Positions 13,416-22,466 of a stretch of DNA of 64,000 bases are shown here, one piece after another. The position numbers and the translations under genes are program-made. Under the pieces are notes generated by a model, which was not told the origin of the DNA, did not search any database, and was given only the letters and a program-made list of their open reading frames with translations. Numbering within the stretch: position 1 is the first letter of the stretch; every line of letters starts with the position of its first letter. The DNA comes from Streptomyces antnestii (GTDB taxonomy: Bacteria; Actinomycetota; Actinomycetes; Streptomycetales; Streptomycetaceae), in contig NZ_RZYA01000004.1 in assembly GCF_004005495.1 (NCBI RefSeq), positions 310,001-374,000 on the forward strand, read 5' to 3'.

Positions 13416-16400
13416 CTACCCGAGCTGCGGGCCGGCGAACTCCACGGTGCCGCGCGCCCCGCCGCCCCCGTTCGTCGCCGTCATGAAGAGGCCCACGTCC
13501 TGCCGCGCCGCTGCCCCCGGCACCGCCACGGTCGCCACCGTCCGCCACGTCGCCCCGTCGTCCACCGAGAAGGAGCCGGTGTACGAACCGCCGGACCGGG
13601 TCAGCCTGAGCGTCACCGGCGCCTTGATCCCGGTGACGCGCTTGTACGTGTCGAGCGTCCCGTCCCCGTTCGAGTCGTACGACAGCACGACCCCGTTGGA
13701 CGGCGTCACGGACAGGTTCAGGAAGCCCGGGGAGCCGGGCGTGGCAAGGGAGTTGCGGACGATGAGGCCCGCCCGCGCCCACGCGCCGGTCGCCGCCTGC
13801 GCCGTCACCTTCACCTGCGCCGCCGACCCGTCCGCGAAGTCCCCCTCGCGGTACGCGGAGCCGAACTCGGTGGTCCCCTTCCACAGGTCCGCGCCGGCCC
13901 CGTCGATCGCGTACCGGTCACCCAACTGCCCGAAGACAGCAGCGTTGTTGGTCACCGTCCTCAAGCCGTCGTCGAGCGGCCCGGCCTCGAAGAGCGTCCC
14001 CTCGTGGACCGACGTCACCCGGTCCTCACCCTGCGGCCCGTACCGCACCGAGAGCGTGTACGGGAGCGGGCGCAGTGGCCGGTCGAGCGGTGTGCCCGGG
14101 GTGTTCGCCTGCCAGCGGACCGTGCCCGAGCCCGCGGGCGCGACGCGGGACAGGGACGTGGGGCCCTCGGGCGTGGCGTCGATGCCGGACAGCGTGAAGT
14201 CCACGGTCCCCGTCGCCCGCAGCCCGTTGACATTGCGGAAGGCGGCCTCCACGCGCGCGTGCCCGCCGGGAGGGAACGCGGCCGGATCCGCCGTGACCTT
14301 CAGCGACCCCTGGTACGGCGCCCGCGCGAGCACGTCCCGCACCCGCGCCGCCGTCTTGTACGCGTCCCCGACCGGCCGCAGCGGATAGTCCTTGCGCTCC
14401 CGCGTCCACGACTCCTCGAACGCGAACCAGTCGACGGCCGCCGGCGCCGACCCCGTGGCAAGCGCGTCCTCCAGCTCGTCCAGCCACTTCTGCCAGCGCG
14501 GCACGTAGAAGTCGGACATCAGGCCGTGCCACTCGCGGTTGGCGTACTCGTGCAGGCTTCCCGGGTCCGACGTGGCCCGGTCGCCCCACACCGTGACGAT
14601 CACCTTCGCCGTGCGCTCGAACTCGGCGCGCTCGGCGTCGTTCGTCGCGAGCCGCCGCGCGTCGTCGATCCACGGCCCGAGCAGGAACGCCGGATGCGTC
14701 CCCGTCACGTCGTCGGACAGCCGCATCAGCTTCAGCCACAGCGTCGCCAGGGCCCGGAACGTGCCCTGGTCCTTCCTGCCGTACGCGGCCCGCAACTGCG
14801 GCAGGAGCTGCCGCGAGCGGTGCGCGAGCGCCTGCCGGGCGACATCCACCAGGTCGTACTTGTACGCGGCGCTGCGCCGCAGCGAGCCGCCGACGCCGAG
14901 CAGCCCGCTCAGGGCCGCGTCGAAGCGCCCCGGGTCGTAGGTGAGGGCGCGCGGCGCGTACTCGGCCGCCCGGTTCGCCGCCAGGTCGGGCCGGGCGGCG
15001 AACAGCGAGTCGTGCGGGTCGCTGCGCTCCGGAGCGGTGTGCTGGTACGCGGTGTCGTGCAGGGCGCGCCAGGCGGCGCGGGCCTGCGCGTCCCGGCCGC
15101 CGTAACGGAAGTCGGCGTACCCCGAGAACCAGTCGGCCCGGTCCACGGGGGCCTCGGTCCAGGCCAGTTCGGAGAACAGCTCGAAGGCCGCCGGGTCGCG
15201 GTCGGTGCCCTCCGGCAGGAACGCCGTGCCGGCGAGCGCGCTGCCCGCCTTGTCGCGCCACGCGAAGAACTTCTCGTTCCAGACGTGGGCGCGGGCGCCG
15301 ATCGTGGTGCGCCCGCCGAAGTTCGGGATCGTGCCGAAGGCGTACGGCGTGCCGCCCCAGTCCTTCTCGCGGTCGGTGACGCCCGCGAAGCGGTCGGAGA
15401 CGCCGTCGACGATCAGCATGCGCTTCTTGTCGATCGCGTCGATGAGCGCGGGCAGCGGGTTGGCCTCCCAGCCGAGAATCACCCAGGTGGCCCCCGGGTG
15501 CGCCTTCTGGAGCGCCTGCTCGACGCCGCGCGCCGCGTCCGGCACGGGCACGTCCCCGGCCGTGCCGCCCTCGTGCAGGAGGTCCATCTTGAAGTGCGCG
15601 GCCGCGCCGAACAGGTCCTTCTGGTGCCCGTAGAAGGAGGCGGCGACGTCGGCGAAGGAGCGGGTGCGGGGGTCGAGCCAGTCGGGCCGGTCGAAGCCGT
15701 GCCAGGTGCCCTGCGGCACGACGTGCGCGTCGCCCCCGTTGCGCTCCACGAAGCCGTCGGGGACGTGCCCGTAGTAGCCGGGGAACACGGGTGACATGCC
15801 GAGCTCGCGCAGCCTGCCCGCGATCTTCCGCCCGAGTTCGACGCGCCGGGCGATGAGTTCGGGCGAGAGCGGGCCGCCGTAGCCGGACAGGTTCTGCAGC
15901 AGCCACCACGGCTGGTGCGTGGGCGCCGGCAGCCAGGCCCGCGACTCCGCATCGCTGTACCCGAAGTCCTTCAGGACGCGCTCGTACACGGCCTCGGTGC
16001 CCGCGATGACGAGGACCTCGTTGCAGCCGTGCAGCGCCAGGACGTCGATCATCCGCTCCCAGTACGCCCATTCGGCGTACGGCGCGGTGTAGCCGTCGTT
16101 CGTGTCGTTGAGCGCGAACCGGTGGGGGAGCGCGGTGGATCTCTCCAGCGGGCGGGCCGGCGCGGGCAGGACCTTCGGCAGGTCCAGCTGGCTGCCGTTC
16201 CACGCGATGTGCGCCCCGCAGACGTACTTCAGATACCAGTGAACTCCCGTGAGCAGCACGGCCGGTGTCGTCCCGGACACCTCGATGCCGCCCCGCGTGC
16301 CGGTCACCCGGAACCGGTCGCGGCCGCCCTGCGCGGAGAGGAGCCCGAGCCGGAACTGGTCCGCGTGGTCCGGGAGCAGTCTGTTGAGCGCGGCGCGCAC

Positions 16401-16529
16401 GGGAGCCGTATCGAAGGCGGGGCCCTCGGCGGCGTGAGCCGGGACCGTGAGCCCTGCGGCGGCTCCCAGGCCGATGGCGCCGATGGCGCCGGCGGTGCCG
16501 AGGACGGAACGTCGCGACGGTGCGGTCAT
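13416..16529 (-). CDS. alpha-N-acetylglucosaminidase (GH89), Tat-exported
   Basis: A 1037-residue exported glycosidase that should release terminal alpha-linked N-acetylglucosamine, as GH89 enzymes do with heparan-type or mucin-type glycans. ATG 16529 gives a twin-arginine signal (SRRSVL, then a Gly/Ala-rich core, cut near AHAAE). The GH89 core follows: HWYLKYVCGAHIAWNG, LNDTNDGYTAPYAEWAYWER, FPGYYGHVPDGF and VILGWEANPLP. The central helical domain reaches about residue 770. A NEW3-like beta segment and a C-terminal concanavalin-like lectin domain of about 170 residues (KVTAQAATGAWARAGLIVRN) complete it. The next gene upstream is divergent, 122 bases away. No regulator site was recognised. 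Confidence 0.93.
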   Translation of the reverse strand: MTAPSRRSVLGTAGAIGAIGLGAAAGLTVPAHAAEGPAFDTAPVRAALNRLLPDHADQFRLGLLSAQGGRDRFRVTGTRGGIEVSGTTPAVLLTGVHWYLKYVCGAHIAWNGSQLDLPKVLPAPARPLERSTALPHRFALNDTNDGYTAPYAEWAYWERMIDVLALHGCNEVLVIAGTEAVYERVLKDFGYSDAESRAWLPAPTHQPWWLLQNLSGYGGPLSPELIARRVELGRKIAGRLRELGMSPVFPGYYGHVPDGFVERNGGDAHVVPQGTWHGFDRPDWLDPRTRSFADVAASFYGHQKDLFGAAAHFKMDLLHEGGTAGDVPVPDAARGVEQALQKAHPGATWVILGWEANPLPALIDAIDKKRMLIVDGVSDRFAGVTDREKDWGGTPYAFGTIPNFGGRTTIGARAHVWNEKFFAWRDKAGSALAGTAFLPEGTDRDPAAFELFSELAWTEAPVDRADWFSGYADFRYGGRDAQARAAWRALHDTAYQHTAPERSDPHDSLFAARPDLAANRAAEYAPRALTYDPGRFDAALSGLLGVGGSLRRSAAYKYDLVDVARQALAHRSRQLLPQLRAAYGRKDQGTFRALATLWLKLMRLSDDVTGTHPAFLLGPWIDDARRLATNDAERAEFERTAKVIVTVWGDRATSDPGSLHEYANREWHGLMSDFYVPRWQKWLDELEDALATGSAPAAVDWFAFEESWTRERKDYPLRPVGDAYKTAARVRDVLARAPYQGSLKVTADPAAFPPGGHARVEAAFRNVNGLRATGTVDFTLSGIDATPEGPTSLSRVAPAGSGTVRWQANTPGTPLDRPLRPLPYTLSVRYGPQGEDRVTSVHEGTLFEAGPLDDGLRTVTNNAAVFGQLGDRYAIDGAGADLWKGTTEFGSAYREGDFADGSAAQVKVTAQAATGAWARAGLIVRNSLATPGSPGFLNLSVTPSNGVVLSYDSNGDGTLDTYKRVTGIKAPVTLRLTRSGGSYTGSFSVDDGATWRTVATVAVPGAAARQDVGLFMTATNGGGGARGTVEFAGPQLG

Positions 16530-16651
16530 GGATGTGTGCCCCCTGCGTCGATTGGTGCGGCGCACGGTAACCCTGAGACCGCCCTTGCTCAACGGTGTGT
16601 ACGGAGCTGGCGAGTTCGTGTCGCCGCACGGGACGGAAGGAAGCGACGGGA

Positions 16652-17065
16652 ATGACGCGACGCGTGTGGTGCGTACGGGTGACGGGGACGGCCTTCTCGC
16701 TGGCGGCCCTCTCGCTTGCGGCCCTGACCGGCTGCGGAACGCACGGTGACGGCGTGCCGAGGACCGCGACCGGCAGCCTCGAACAGCTCGCCGCGAGGGC
16801 CGGGTGCAGGCCCGACATCCAGACCGACGCCGAGGAACTGCGCCAGGCCACCTGCGGGGACGGCCGGGACCGCTACGTCCTCACGACCTTCGCCACCGAC
16901 CGCGGCCGGGCCGCGTGGCTGGACCAGGCCGACGACTACGGCGGCACGTACCTGCTCGGCCGCAGGTGGGTCGCCGTCGGCGCCGACCGGGTCGTCACAC
17001 GGCTGCGCGGCCGGCTCGGCGGGACCGTGGAGAGGTCAGGGCACGCCGGCCACCACGCGAGCTGA
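16652..17065 (+). CDS. small putative lipoprotein
   Basis: A 137-residue secreted protein of unknown function. ATG 16652 (MTRRVW) is favoured because GGAAGG lies upstream and the product then starts with a clear lipoprotein signal: hydrophobic AFSLAALSLAAL and lipobox LTGC. The mature part has two further Cys residues that could form a disulfide (RAGCRPDI and ATCGDG) and a DUF-like alpha/beta pattern ending GHAGHHAS. It is divergent from the GH89 gene and convergent with the DUF1996 gene. Confidence 0.75.
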   Translation: MTRRVWCVRVTGTAFSLAALSLAALTGCGTHGDGVPRTATGSLEQLAARAGCRPDIQTDAEELRQATCGDGRDRYVLTTFATDRGRAAWLDQADDYGGTYLLGRRWVAVGADRVVTRLRGRLGGTVERSGHAGHHAS

Positions 17066-17121
17066 CCGCGCGGCGGCCGGCCGGGGGAGGAGGCCGGGGG
17101 GGCAGGCCGGGGGACAGGCGG

Positions 17122-18273
17122 TCAGGCGCAGCGCCGGCCCCGGTTGACGCAGCTCACGACCTGGTTCATCAGGTTCTCGTCGAAGACGTTGATGAAGTCG
17201 CCGTGGTCGGTCACGGGCTTGTGCAGCTGCTCGGGGAACGAGTCGACGGCGAAGCCGGGGCCCGGGGGCACGTCGTACACGATGCGCTGCACCAGCTGCG
17301 GGATCGCCTTGAAGCCGGGCGGGCACGCGCCGCTGCCCGGGTCGGCGAAGGCGACGTGCGTGCGGTGGTTCGCGCTGTCGGTGTTGCGCCCGTCCCAGCA
17401 GCTCTGGAACCTGAAGGTGCGCACGACGTCGCTGCCGTCGGGGCAGAGCGGGTACTTGTCCCTCAGCTGCCGGTCCTCGAAGCCGGTGCAGCTCCAGGAC
17501 GCGTTGGCGTTCGCGTCGCCGTTGGTGAAGGCCTTGGCGTCACCGGTGATGATCCGCAGGAACCGCGGCATGGCGACGACCTTTCCCGCCGGATTTCCCA
17601 CGAACTTCAGCGTGACCGAGGCCGGGGTCTGGATCTCGCCGACATTCTGGTCCTTGCCGCCGCCGTCGGCCTGCGCGTCGTTCTCGTCCTTTCCGTCCCG
17701 CAAGCGCAGAACAGGCCAGTAATAGGTCGACTTGTCGCCCTGATTGCGGCAACTCGTCGCGCCGTTCGCGAGATCGTCGTCACCGGCGAAAGCGTCGGTC
17801 GCCTGATTTCCCACGTAGTCGTGCATATGGTGCGCGCCATTGCTCACGCCGGGCGCGACGATGACGTTGTCCGGATTGAACTTGCCGTTCTCGTTCCGCC
17901 CGCATCGCGTGATGAACGTGCCCCGGGAGGCGCCGCGCCGGATGGGCGGGGGCTCGGCGGCGGGCGGGGCGGAGCGGATGTCGACGAAGTCGGAGGCGTC
18001 GGGTCCGTTGCCGCTCGGCGGATCGCTGCTCGGTGGACCGGCGCTCGGCGGATCGCTGCTCGGTGGACCGGCGCTCGGCGGATCGCTGTTCGGCGGACTG
18101 TCGCTCGGTGGACCGCTGCTCGGCCGGCCGCCGCCCCACGCCGAGTTCTGTTCGTGGGCGGACGCGTAGACGTTCACCGCGATCAGCCCTCCCGCGCCGA
18201 GGGCCAGTGCGGCCGACGCGAGTGTCATGCGTGCCGCGAGTGACGAGCGCCGTTTGCGTGAAGTGCGTCCCAT
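17122..18273 (-). CDS. exported DUF1996-domain protein
   Basis: A 383-residue protein. ATG 18273 ([11 protein letters not shown]) gives a basic N-terminus and one hydrophobic segment ([18 protein letters not shown]), so it is exported or anchored. A low-complexity Pro/Ser/Asp linker follows at about residues 48-88, coded by 30-bp DNA repeats. The remaining part is the DUF1996 domain, with [28 protein letters not shown] and paired Cys and His residues. DUF1996 proteins occur in actinomycetes and fungi; the function is unknown. The gene starts 45 bases after the stop of the response-regulator gene on the same strand, so it may be transcribed with the two-component system. Confidence 0.88.
   Translation of the reverse strand: MGRTSRKRRSSLAARMTLASAALALGAGGLIAVNVYASAHEQNSAWGGGRPSSGPPSDSPPNSDPPSAGPPSSDPPSAGPPSSDPPSGNGPDASDFVDIRSAPPAAEPPPIRRGASRGTFITRCGRNENGKFNPDNVIVAPGVSNGAHHMHDYVGNQATDAFAGDDDLANGATSCRNQGDKSTYYWPVLRLRDGKDENDAQADGGGKDQNVGEIQTPASVTLKFVGNPAGKVVAMPRFLRIITGDAKAFTNGDANANASWSCTGFEDRQLRDKYPLCPDGSDVVRTFRFQSCWDGRNTDSANHRTHVAFADPGSGACPPGFKAIPQLVQRIVYDVPPGPGFAVDSFPEQLHKPVTDHGDFINVFDENLMNQVVSCVNRGRRCA
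18011..18130. repeat. four 30-bp tandem repeats inside the DUF1996 gene
   Basis: Units 18011-18040, 18041-18070, 18071-18100 and 18101-18130 share the pattern cgctcggcggatcgctgctc. The first two are nearly identical and the last is the most diverged. They encode the Pro-Pro-Ser-Asp/Ala-Gly-Pro-rich linker. Because 30 is a multiple of three, changes in copy number keep the frame. Confidence 0.9.
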
Positions 18274-18318
18274 GGCGCTACGTACGGGGCGCGCGGGTCC
18301 CTTGTTCAATGGAAATGG

Positions 18319-18969
18319 TCAACGGCCTTGATCCAGATAGGCGATGACGGCGAGAACGCGCCGGTTGTCGTCGTCCGACACCGGAAGTCCCAGCTTCAGA
18401 AAGATATTGGAGGTGTGTTTCGTGATCGCCCGTTCCGTGACGACGAGTTGGGCCGCGATGGCCGCGTTCGACCGGCCCTGCGCCATGAGTTCCAGCACCT
18501 CCCGCTCGCGCGGTGTCAGCGCGCCGAGCGTGTCGTCCGCGGCCCGCCGCGACAGGAGCTGCTGGATCACCTGGGGGTCCATCGCCGTACCGCCGGCGGC
18601 GACCCGGCGCACCGCGTCGACGAACTGGTCCGCGTCGAACACCCGGTCCTTCAGCAGATAGCCGACCCCGCCGTTCCCGTCGGCTAGCAGCTCCCGCGCG
18701 TACAGCTGCTCCACGTGCTGGGACAGGACGAGGACCGGCAGACCGGGCCGGGCCCGCCGCGCGGCGAGCGCGCACTGCAGTCCCTCGTCCGTGTGCGACG
18801 GCGGCAGCCGGACGTCGACGACGGCGACGTCCGGCGTCAACTCGGCCAGTGCCTTGGTGAGTTCGGGCCCGCTCTCGACGGCCGCGGCGATCTCGAAGTC
18901 GTACGCCTCCAGGAGACGCACCAGGCCGTCGCGGAGCAGGAAGAGATCTTCGGCTAGGACAACGCGCAA
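18319..18969 (-). CDS. NarL/LuxR-type response regulator
   Basis: A 216-residue transcriptional regulator. The receiver domain (1-120) has acidic residues Glu7/Asp8, the phosphate acceptor Asp52 in VAVVDVRLPP, and the Lys in YLLKDR. The C-terminal LuxR helix-turn-helix (about 148-210) reads LTPREREVLELMAQGRSNAA and KHTSNIFLKL. Its start overlaps the end of the histidine kinase gene by 16 bases, so the two are coupled partners. Targets are unknown. The DUF1996 gene directly downstream is a candidate member of the same operon. Confidence 0.95.
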   Translation of the reverse strand: MRVVLAEDLFLLRDGLVRLLEAYDFEIAAAVESGPELTKALAELTPDVAVVDVRLPPSHTDEGLQCALAARRARPGLPVLVLSQHVEQLYARELLADGNGGVGYLLKDRVFDADQFVDAVRRVAAGGTAMDPQVIQQLLSRRAADDTLGALTPREREVLELMAQGRSNAAIAAQLVVTERAITKHTSNIFLKLGLPVSDDDNRRVLAVIAYLDQGR

Positions 18970-20261
18970 GGAATCTCCATCGTCACCGTGGTCGGACCGC
19001 CGGCGGGGGAGCTGACGGCGAGGACACCGTCGAATGTACCGAGCCGGCGCTCGATCCCGCTCAGCCCCGACCCCGCCCCGACGCGCGCGCCGCCGTTCCC
19101 GTTGTCGGTGACGGCGATCCGCAGCACGCCCGTCGCGCCGCTGTGGTGCAGGCCGACCCGCACGCGGTCGGCCCCGGAGTGCTTGACCGCGTTGGTCAGG
19201 ACCTCGCTCACGGCGAAGTACGCCGCCGACTCGACGGGCGCCTCGGCGCGGCCCGGCAGGTCCACGTCGACGTCGGTGGCGACCGGCAGCCGCAGCGCGA
19301 GCGCCTTCACCGCGTCGCCGAGGCCGCGCTCGGCGAGGACCGGCGGGTGGATGCCGCGGACCAGGTCGCGCAGTTCGGTGAGGGCGTCGGCGGACGACCT
19401 GCGGGCCCGCGCGAGCATCTCCTTGGCCGCCCGCGGGTCCTTCTCGATCAGCGCCTCGATCGTGCCGAGGTCCATGCCCATGGCGACCAGACGGGCCTGC
19501 GCGCCGTCGTGCAGGTCGCGTTCGATGCGGCGCAGCTCAGCGGCCGAGGTGTCGACCGCGTCGCGCCGCGTCTCCGTCAACACCTGGACGCGCGCGGCGA
19601 GTTCACCCGACGCGGGCGCGAGGACCGCCCGGGTGAGGAGGAAGTGGACCCGCAGCAGGGCCGGGGCCAGGAAGAAGCCGGCGACGAGCAGCACGGTGGC
19701 GAGCCCGGCGGCCAGGAACGCCGAGCCCTGCCCGCCGACCGGCACGAACCCGAACCACCAGCCGACGTGCGTGCCGTCCGTGACGACGCGCCACAGGCCG
19801 GCCGCGAGGGCGTACCCCTCCAGCGGGTAGAGGGCGAGCACGGCCGGCAGGAGCGCGGTCACGAATCCGGCGGTCATGTCGGCGAGCAGCCACCGCAGGT
19901 CCCGCCAGGTCGCCGGGTCCCCGAGCATCAGCCGGCACCGCTCCACCACCCCCATGACCCCGGTCCGCGGAGCCTCGGGAAAGGGCCGGTACGCCGCCGG
20001 GACACGCACGCCGGACCACTCGGCGGCCAGCACGCGCCGCCGGTTCGCCCAGGACCTGACCAGGGACAGCACCGGCGGCGTCGTGAACACTCCGACTCCC
20101 AGGACGACGAACGCGATCGACAGGGCCGACAGCACGAACAGAGTGAGCGACCCCGCGAACCCCACCACCGCCAGGGCCAGCCCACGCACCCCCGCGACCA
20201 GCGCGGCGCGCGCCCGCCCGGCCCCCGCACCCGTATCCCTGTCCGTACCCGACGCGTCCAT
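18954..20261 (-). CDS. membrane histidine kinase (HisKA_3 type)
   Basis: A 435-residue sensor kinase paired with the NarL-type regulator. The N-terminal half has several hydrophobic helices (first pair at about 25-60, second set at about 125-200) and an N-terminal sensor-like region of the kind found in Streptomyces kinases. The phosphoacceptor motif RIERDLHDGAQARL carries His251. The ATPase domain has EVLTNAVKHS (N box) and DNGNGGARVGAGSGLSGIER (G box). ATG 20261 was chosen; a GTG nine bases upstream is also possible. The signal is unknown. Confidence 0.93.
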   Translation of the reverse strand: MDASGTDRDTGAGAGRARAALVAGVRGLALAVVGFAGSLTLFVLSALSIAFVVLGVGVFTTPPVLSLVRSWANRRRVLAAEWSGVRVPAAYRPFPEAPRTGVMGVVERCRLMLGDPATWRDLRWLLADMTAGFVTALLPAVLALYPLEGYALAAGLWRVVTDGTHVGWWFGFVPVGGQGSAFLAAGLATVLLVAGFFLAPALLRVHFLLTRAVLAPASGELAARVQVLTETRRDAVDTSAAELRRIERDLHDGAQARLVAMGMDLGTIEALIEKDPRAAKEMLARARRSSADALTELRDLVRGIHPPVLAERGLGDAVKALALRLPVATDVDVDLPGRAEAPVESAAYFAVSEVLTNAVKHSGADRVRVGLHHSGATGVLRIAVTDNGNGGARVGAGSGLSGIERRLGTFDGVLAVSSPAGGPTTVTMEIPCALS

Positions 20262-20386
20262 CCCGTTCACCGTTCTCCGTCCACCGCCCGACCCGTACGC
20301 CCCCAGTCTTCCCGCGTACGGCCGCCAGGGGCATGGGCCGGGCACCCGCCCCGGGGGTGTAGTCAGCACCACCCCGCGCGTTCGCG

Positions 20387-21409
20387 TCAGCCGTGCAGGA
20401 CCTTCGCCTCCGTCGCCGGGTCCAGGCCGACCACCGGCCGGTCCGGGCGCTGCGGCGCCGTGCAGCCGACGGACCCCAGCCACGCCCAGGTGTCGGCGAC
20501 AGTCTCCTCGACGGGCCGGCACCGCAGCCCCGCCGCGACCGCCTTCGCCACTGAGGCGCAGTGCAGGGCCCCGTGCAGGTCACTGTCCGGCGGCACCCAG
20601 ACCGGAAGCTGCGTCCACGGCGCGATCCCGGCCTCCTCGATCACCTCGGGAGCGGTCCAGCGCAGTTCGGCGTCCCCGCCGGTGACCCGCGCGCACGCGT
20701 CGAGCAGCCGCCCCGTGGTGGCGTGCCCGGAGGGACTGATCAGGTTGTACGGGCCGTTCAGGCCGGCCTGGGCGGCGTCGAGGACCCAGGCGGCGAGGTC
20801 GCGCACGTCGACGTACTGGAGCGGCAGGTCACGGGGGCCGGGCGCGAGGACGGGGCCGCCCCGGGCGATCCGCGTCAGCCACCAGGGGAGCCGGCCGATG
20901 TTCTCGTACGGGCCGAGGATCAGACCGCAGCGCACCAGGAGGGACCGGTCGGCGCCGAACGCGCCGACCGCCGCGAGTTCGCCGCCCCGCTTGTCCCGCG
21001 CGTAGTCCGTCTGCTCCGCGTCGGGCGAGGCGCCGTCGACGGGCGGGGCGTCCTCGGCGTATCCGGGCGGGGGCGGCCACGCGTACACGGACGCGCTCGA
21101 CACGTACACGTACCGTCCGGCCCGCCCCGCGAGCAGCCGGGCCGCGTCACGGACCGCGCGGGGCGCCGCCGACCAGGTGTCGACGACGACGTCCCACTCG
21201 GCTTCGCCCCCGTCCCCGCCCTCGACCTCGCTCGCCGCGAGCGCGGTGAGTCCGCCGTCCGCGGTGCGGTCCCCGCGCAGGGACCGCACCCCGTCCGGCG
21301 GCGCGTGCCGCCCACGGTGGAAGACGGTGACGTCCCAGGACCGGGCGACCGCGGCCTCCACCACGGCGCGCCCCACGAACTCAGTACCCCCGAGCACCAG
21401 AAGTCTCAT
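20387..21409 (-). CDS. NAD-dependent epimerase/dehydratase-like SDR protein
   Basis: A 340-residue extended short-chain dehydrogenase. The N-terminal nucleotide loop is LVLGGTEFVGR, and VYVSSASVYAW with TDYARDKRGGE supplies the Ser and the Tyr-x-x-x-Lys pair, so the active site looks intact. The C-terminal substrate half is about 130 residues. GGTxFxGR replaces the commoner GxxGxxG, as in reductases of the isoflavone/Ycf39-like group. The substrate is unknown. The gene sits alone between the kinase and glnRII. Confidence 0.85.
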   Translation of the reverse strand: MRLLVLGGTEFVGRAVVEAAVARSWDVTVFHRGRHAPPDGVRSLRGDRTADGGLTALAASEVEGGDGGEAEWDVVVDTWSAAPRAVRDAARLLAGRAGRYVYVSSASVYAWPPPPGYAEDAPPVDGASPDAEQTDYARDKRGGELAAVGAFGADRSLLVRCGLILGPYENIGRLPWWLTRIARGGPVLAPGPRDLPLQYVDVRDLAAWVLDAAQAGLNGPYNLISPSGHATTGRLLDACARVTGGDAELRWTAPEVIEEAGIAPWTQLPVWVPPDSDLHGALHCASVAKAVAAGLRCRPVEETVADTWAWLGSVGCTAPQRPDRPVVGLDPATEAKVLHG

Positions 21410-21505
21410 GCCGGTGACTCTGCCCGCTCGCGGCGCGTCAGGGAATCGGGTTCTGCCCAGGGGAGAACGATCCGGCCGGGGGAGGCCGGCGGAACCGGGG
21501 GGCGG

Positions 21506-22087
21506 TCAACGCGTGGCGGGCGGTGCGTACTTGTAGCCGACCCGCCGCACCGTCTGGATCGCCTGACGGTGCTCGGCCCCGAGCTTGCGCCGCAGCCGTG
21601 CGACATGGACGTCGACGGTCCGCCCGTCGCCCACGTGCCCGTAGCCCCACACCGTGGTCACGAGCTGGTCGCGGGTGTGCACCCGGTGCGGATGCGCGAC
21701 GAGATGGGCGAGCAGCTCGAACTCCAGGTACGTCAGGTCGAGCCGGCGCCCGTCGACCCGGGCGGTGCGCTGCACGGTGTCGATGTGGACGAGGGCGTCG
21801 GTGTGCCGCCCGTCCTCGGGCTGCCGTACCGGCTCGTCGGGCACCGGGAGCAGCGGCTGCTGGTCCGCGGGCACGAGCACCAGGTAGCCGACCATCGGCG
21901 GGCGGCCCGGCAGCGTCGGCAGGGTGTGCGGGGGAGCGGGCAGCCAGGTCGCGCCCGGCGGCAGGAAGTCCGCGACCTCGACCACCTCGTCCCGGTCGAC
22001 GGCACGCAGTCGGTGCCGTCCGGAGACGGCGGGGGAGGGAACGGCGGTGGCGGTGGAAGCGGGCGAGAAGGAACGGGTGTTCGCCAT
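21506..22087 (-). CDS. glnRII: OmpR-type winged-helix regulator, GlnRII-like
   Basis: A 193-residue DNA-binding protein without a receiver domain. The first 95 residues are Pro-rich and poorly structured. Residues 98-190 form an OmpR/PhoB winged helix with LTYLEFELLAHLVAHP, TRDQLVTTVWGYGHVGDGRT and VDVHVARLRRKLG. Its place about 380 bases from glnII matches the S. coelicolor gene called GlnRII, which binds the same nitrogen promoters as GlnR (family knowledge). With no phosphorylatable Asp, control by phosphorylation is unlikely. Promoters of glnII and glnA in this window are likely targets, by inference. Confidence 0.82.
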   Translation of the reverse strand: MANTRSFSPASTATAVPSPAVSGRHRLRAVDRDEVVEVADFLPPGATWLPAPPHTLPTLPGRPPMVGYLVLVPADQQPLLPVPDEPVRQPEDGRHTDALVHIDTVQRTARVDGRRLDLTYLEFELLAHLVAHPHRVHTRDQLVTTVWGYGHVGDGRTVDVHVARLRRKLGAEHRQAIQTVRRVGYKYAPPATR

Positions 22088-22193
22088 GAGTGGTCAACTC
22101 TTTCGCGCGAGGAGTCATCGAGATCGTCGAGAACTGCGAGGTCGCAGAAGGACCTGCGTCGTGCGCGCGGACCGAACGCCGGGGTGAACGGCT

Positions 22194-22313
22194 TTAGAGG
22201 GCCTGCGCGTTCTCCGCGCGGCAACACACCCGGTCGAAGTCATGGTGCTGACGGGAAGGCCAGAAGGGCTCGAGGTCGTGGCGACCCGTCGCGGTGTTCT
22301 GGAAGCTGGCCAT
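22194..22313 (-). CDS. 39-residue micro-protein between glnRII and glnII
   Basis: A short gene of 39 codons plus a stop, in a 379-base gap otherwise empty of genes. The peptide starts MASFQNTATGRHDLEPFWPS, has the cluster HHDFDRVCCR and ends ENAQAL. It is dense in His, Cys, Trp and aromatic residues, unlike a random GC-rich frame, which would be rich in Arg, Ala and Pro. I recall similar short peptides at this place in other Streptomyces, but cannot check. No strong ribosome site is visible, only a G-run four bases before the ATG. The His-His and Cys-Cys pairs could bind a metal. Function unknown. Confidence 0.6.
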   Translation of the reverse strand: MASFQNTATGRHDLEPFWPSRQHHDFDRVCCRAENAQAL

Positions 22314-22417
22314 GCCCCCATTGAAGCAGACGGGTCAGCGGGGCAGGACCCCCCTCTCACAGGTCGGACGGCACCTTGGCGTGAACTTGACGTTCCGTGA
22401 GGCCCCCGGGGCAGCGC

Positions 22418-22450
22418 GAAGGGCGCCCACCGGACCGGTGGACGCCCTTC
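22418..22450 (-). terminator. hairpin after glnII
   Basis: A 15-bp stem with one mismatch (22418-22432 with 22436-22450) begins 17 bases after the glnII stop on its own strand. It probably ends the glnII transcript, leaving the micro-gene and glnRII to their own promoters or to readthrough. Confidence 0.7.
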
Positions 22451-22466
22451 GGGGGACGGTCGCGGA

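Noticed and set aside
18011..18130. 30-bp repeats considered as a CRISPR array
   Set aside because: The units are directly adjacent with no unique spacers and lie in frame inside a gene.
20261..20270. GTG nine bases upstream as histidine kinase start
   Set aside because: No ribosome site separates the two; ATG 20261 was kept, but the choice is uncertain.
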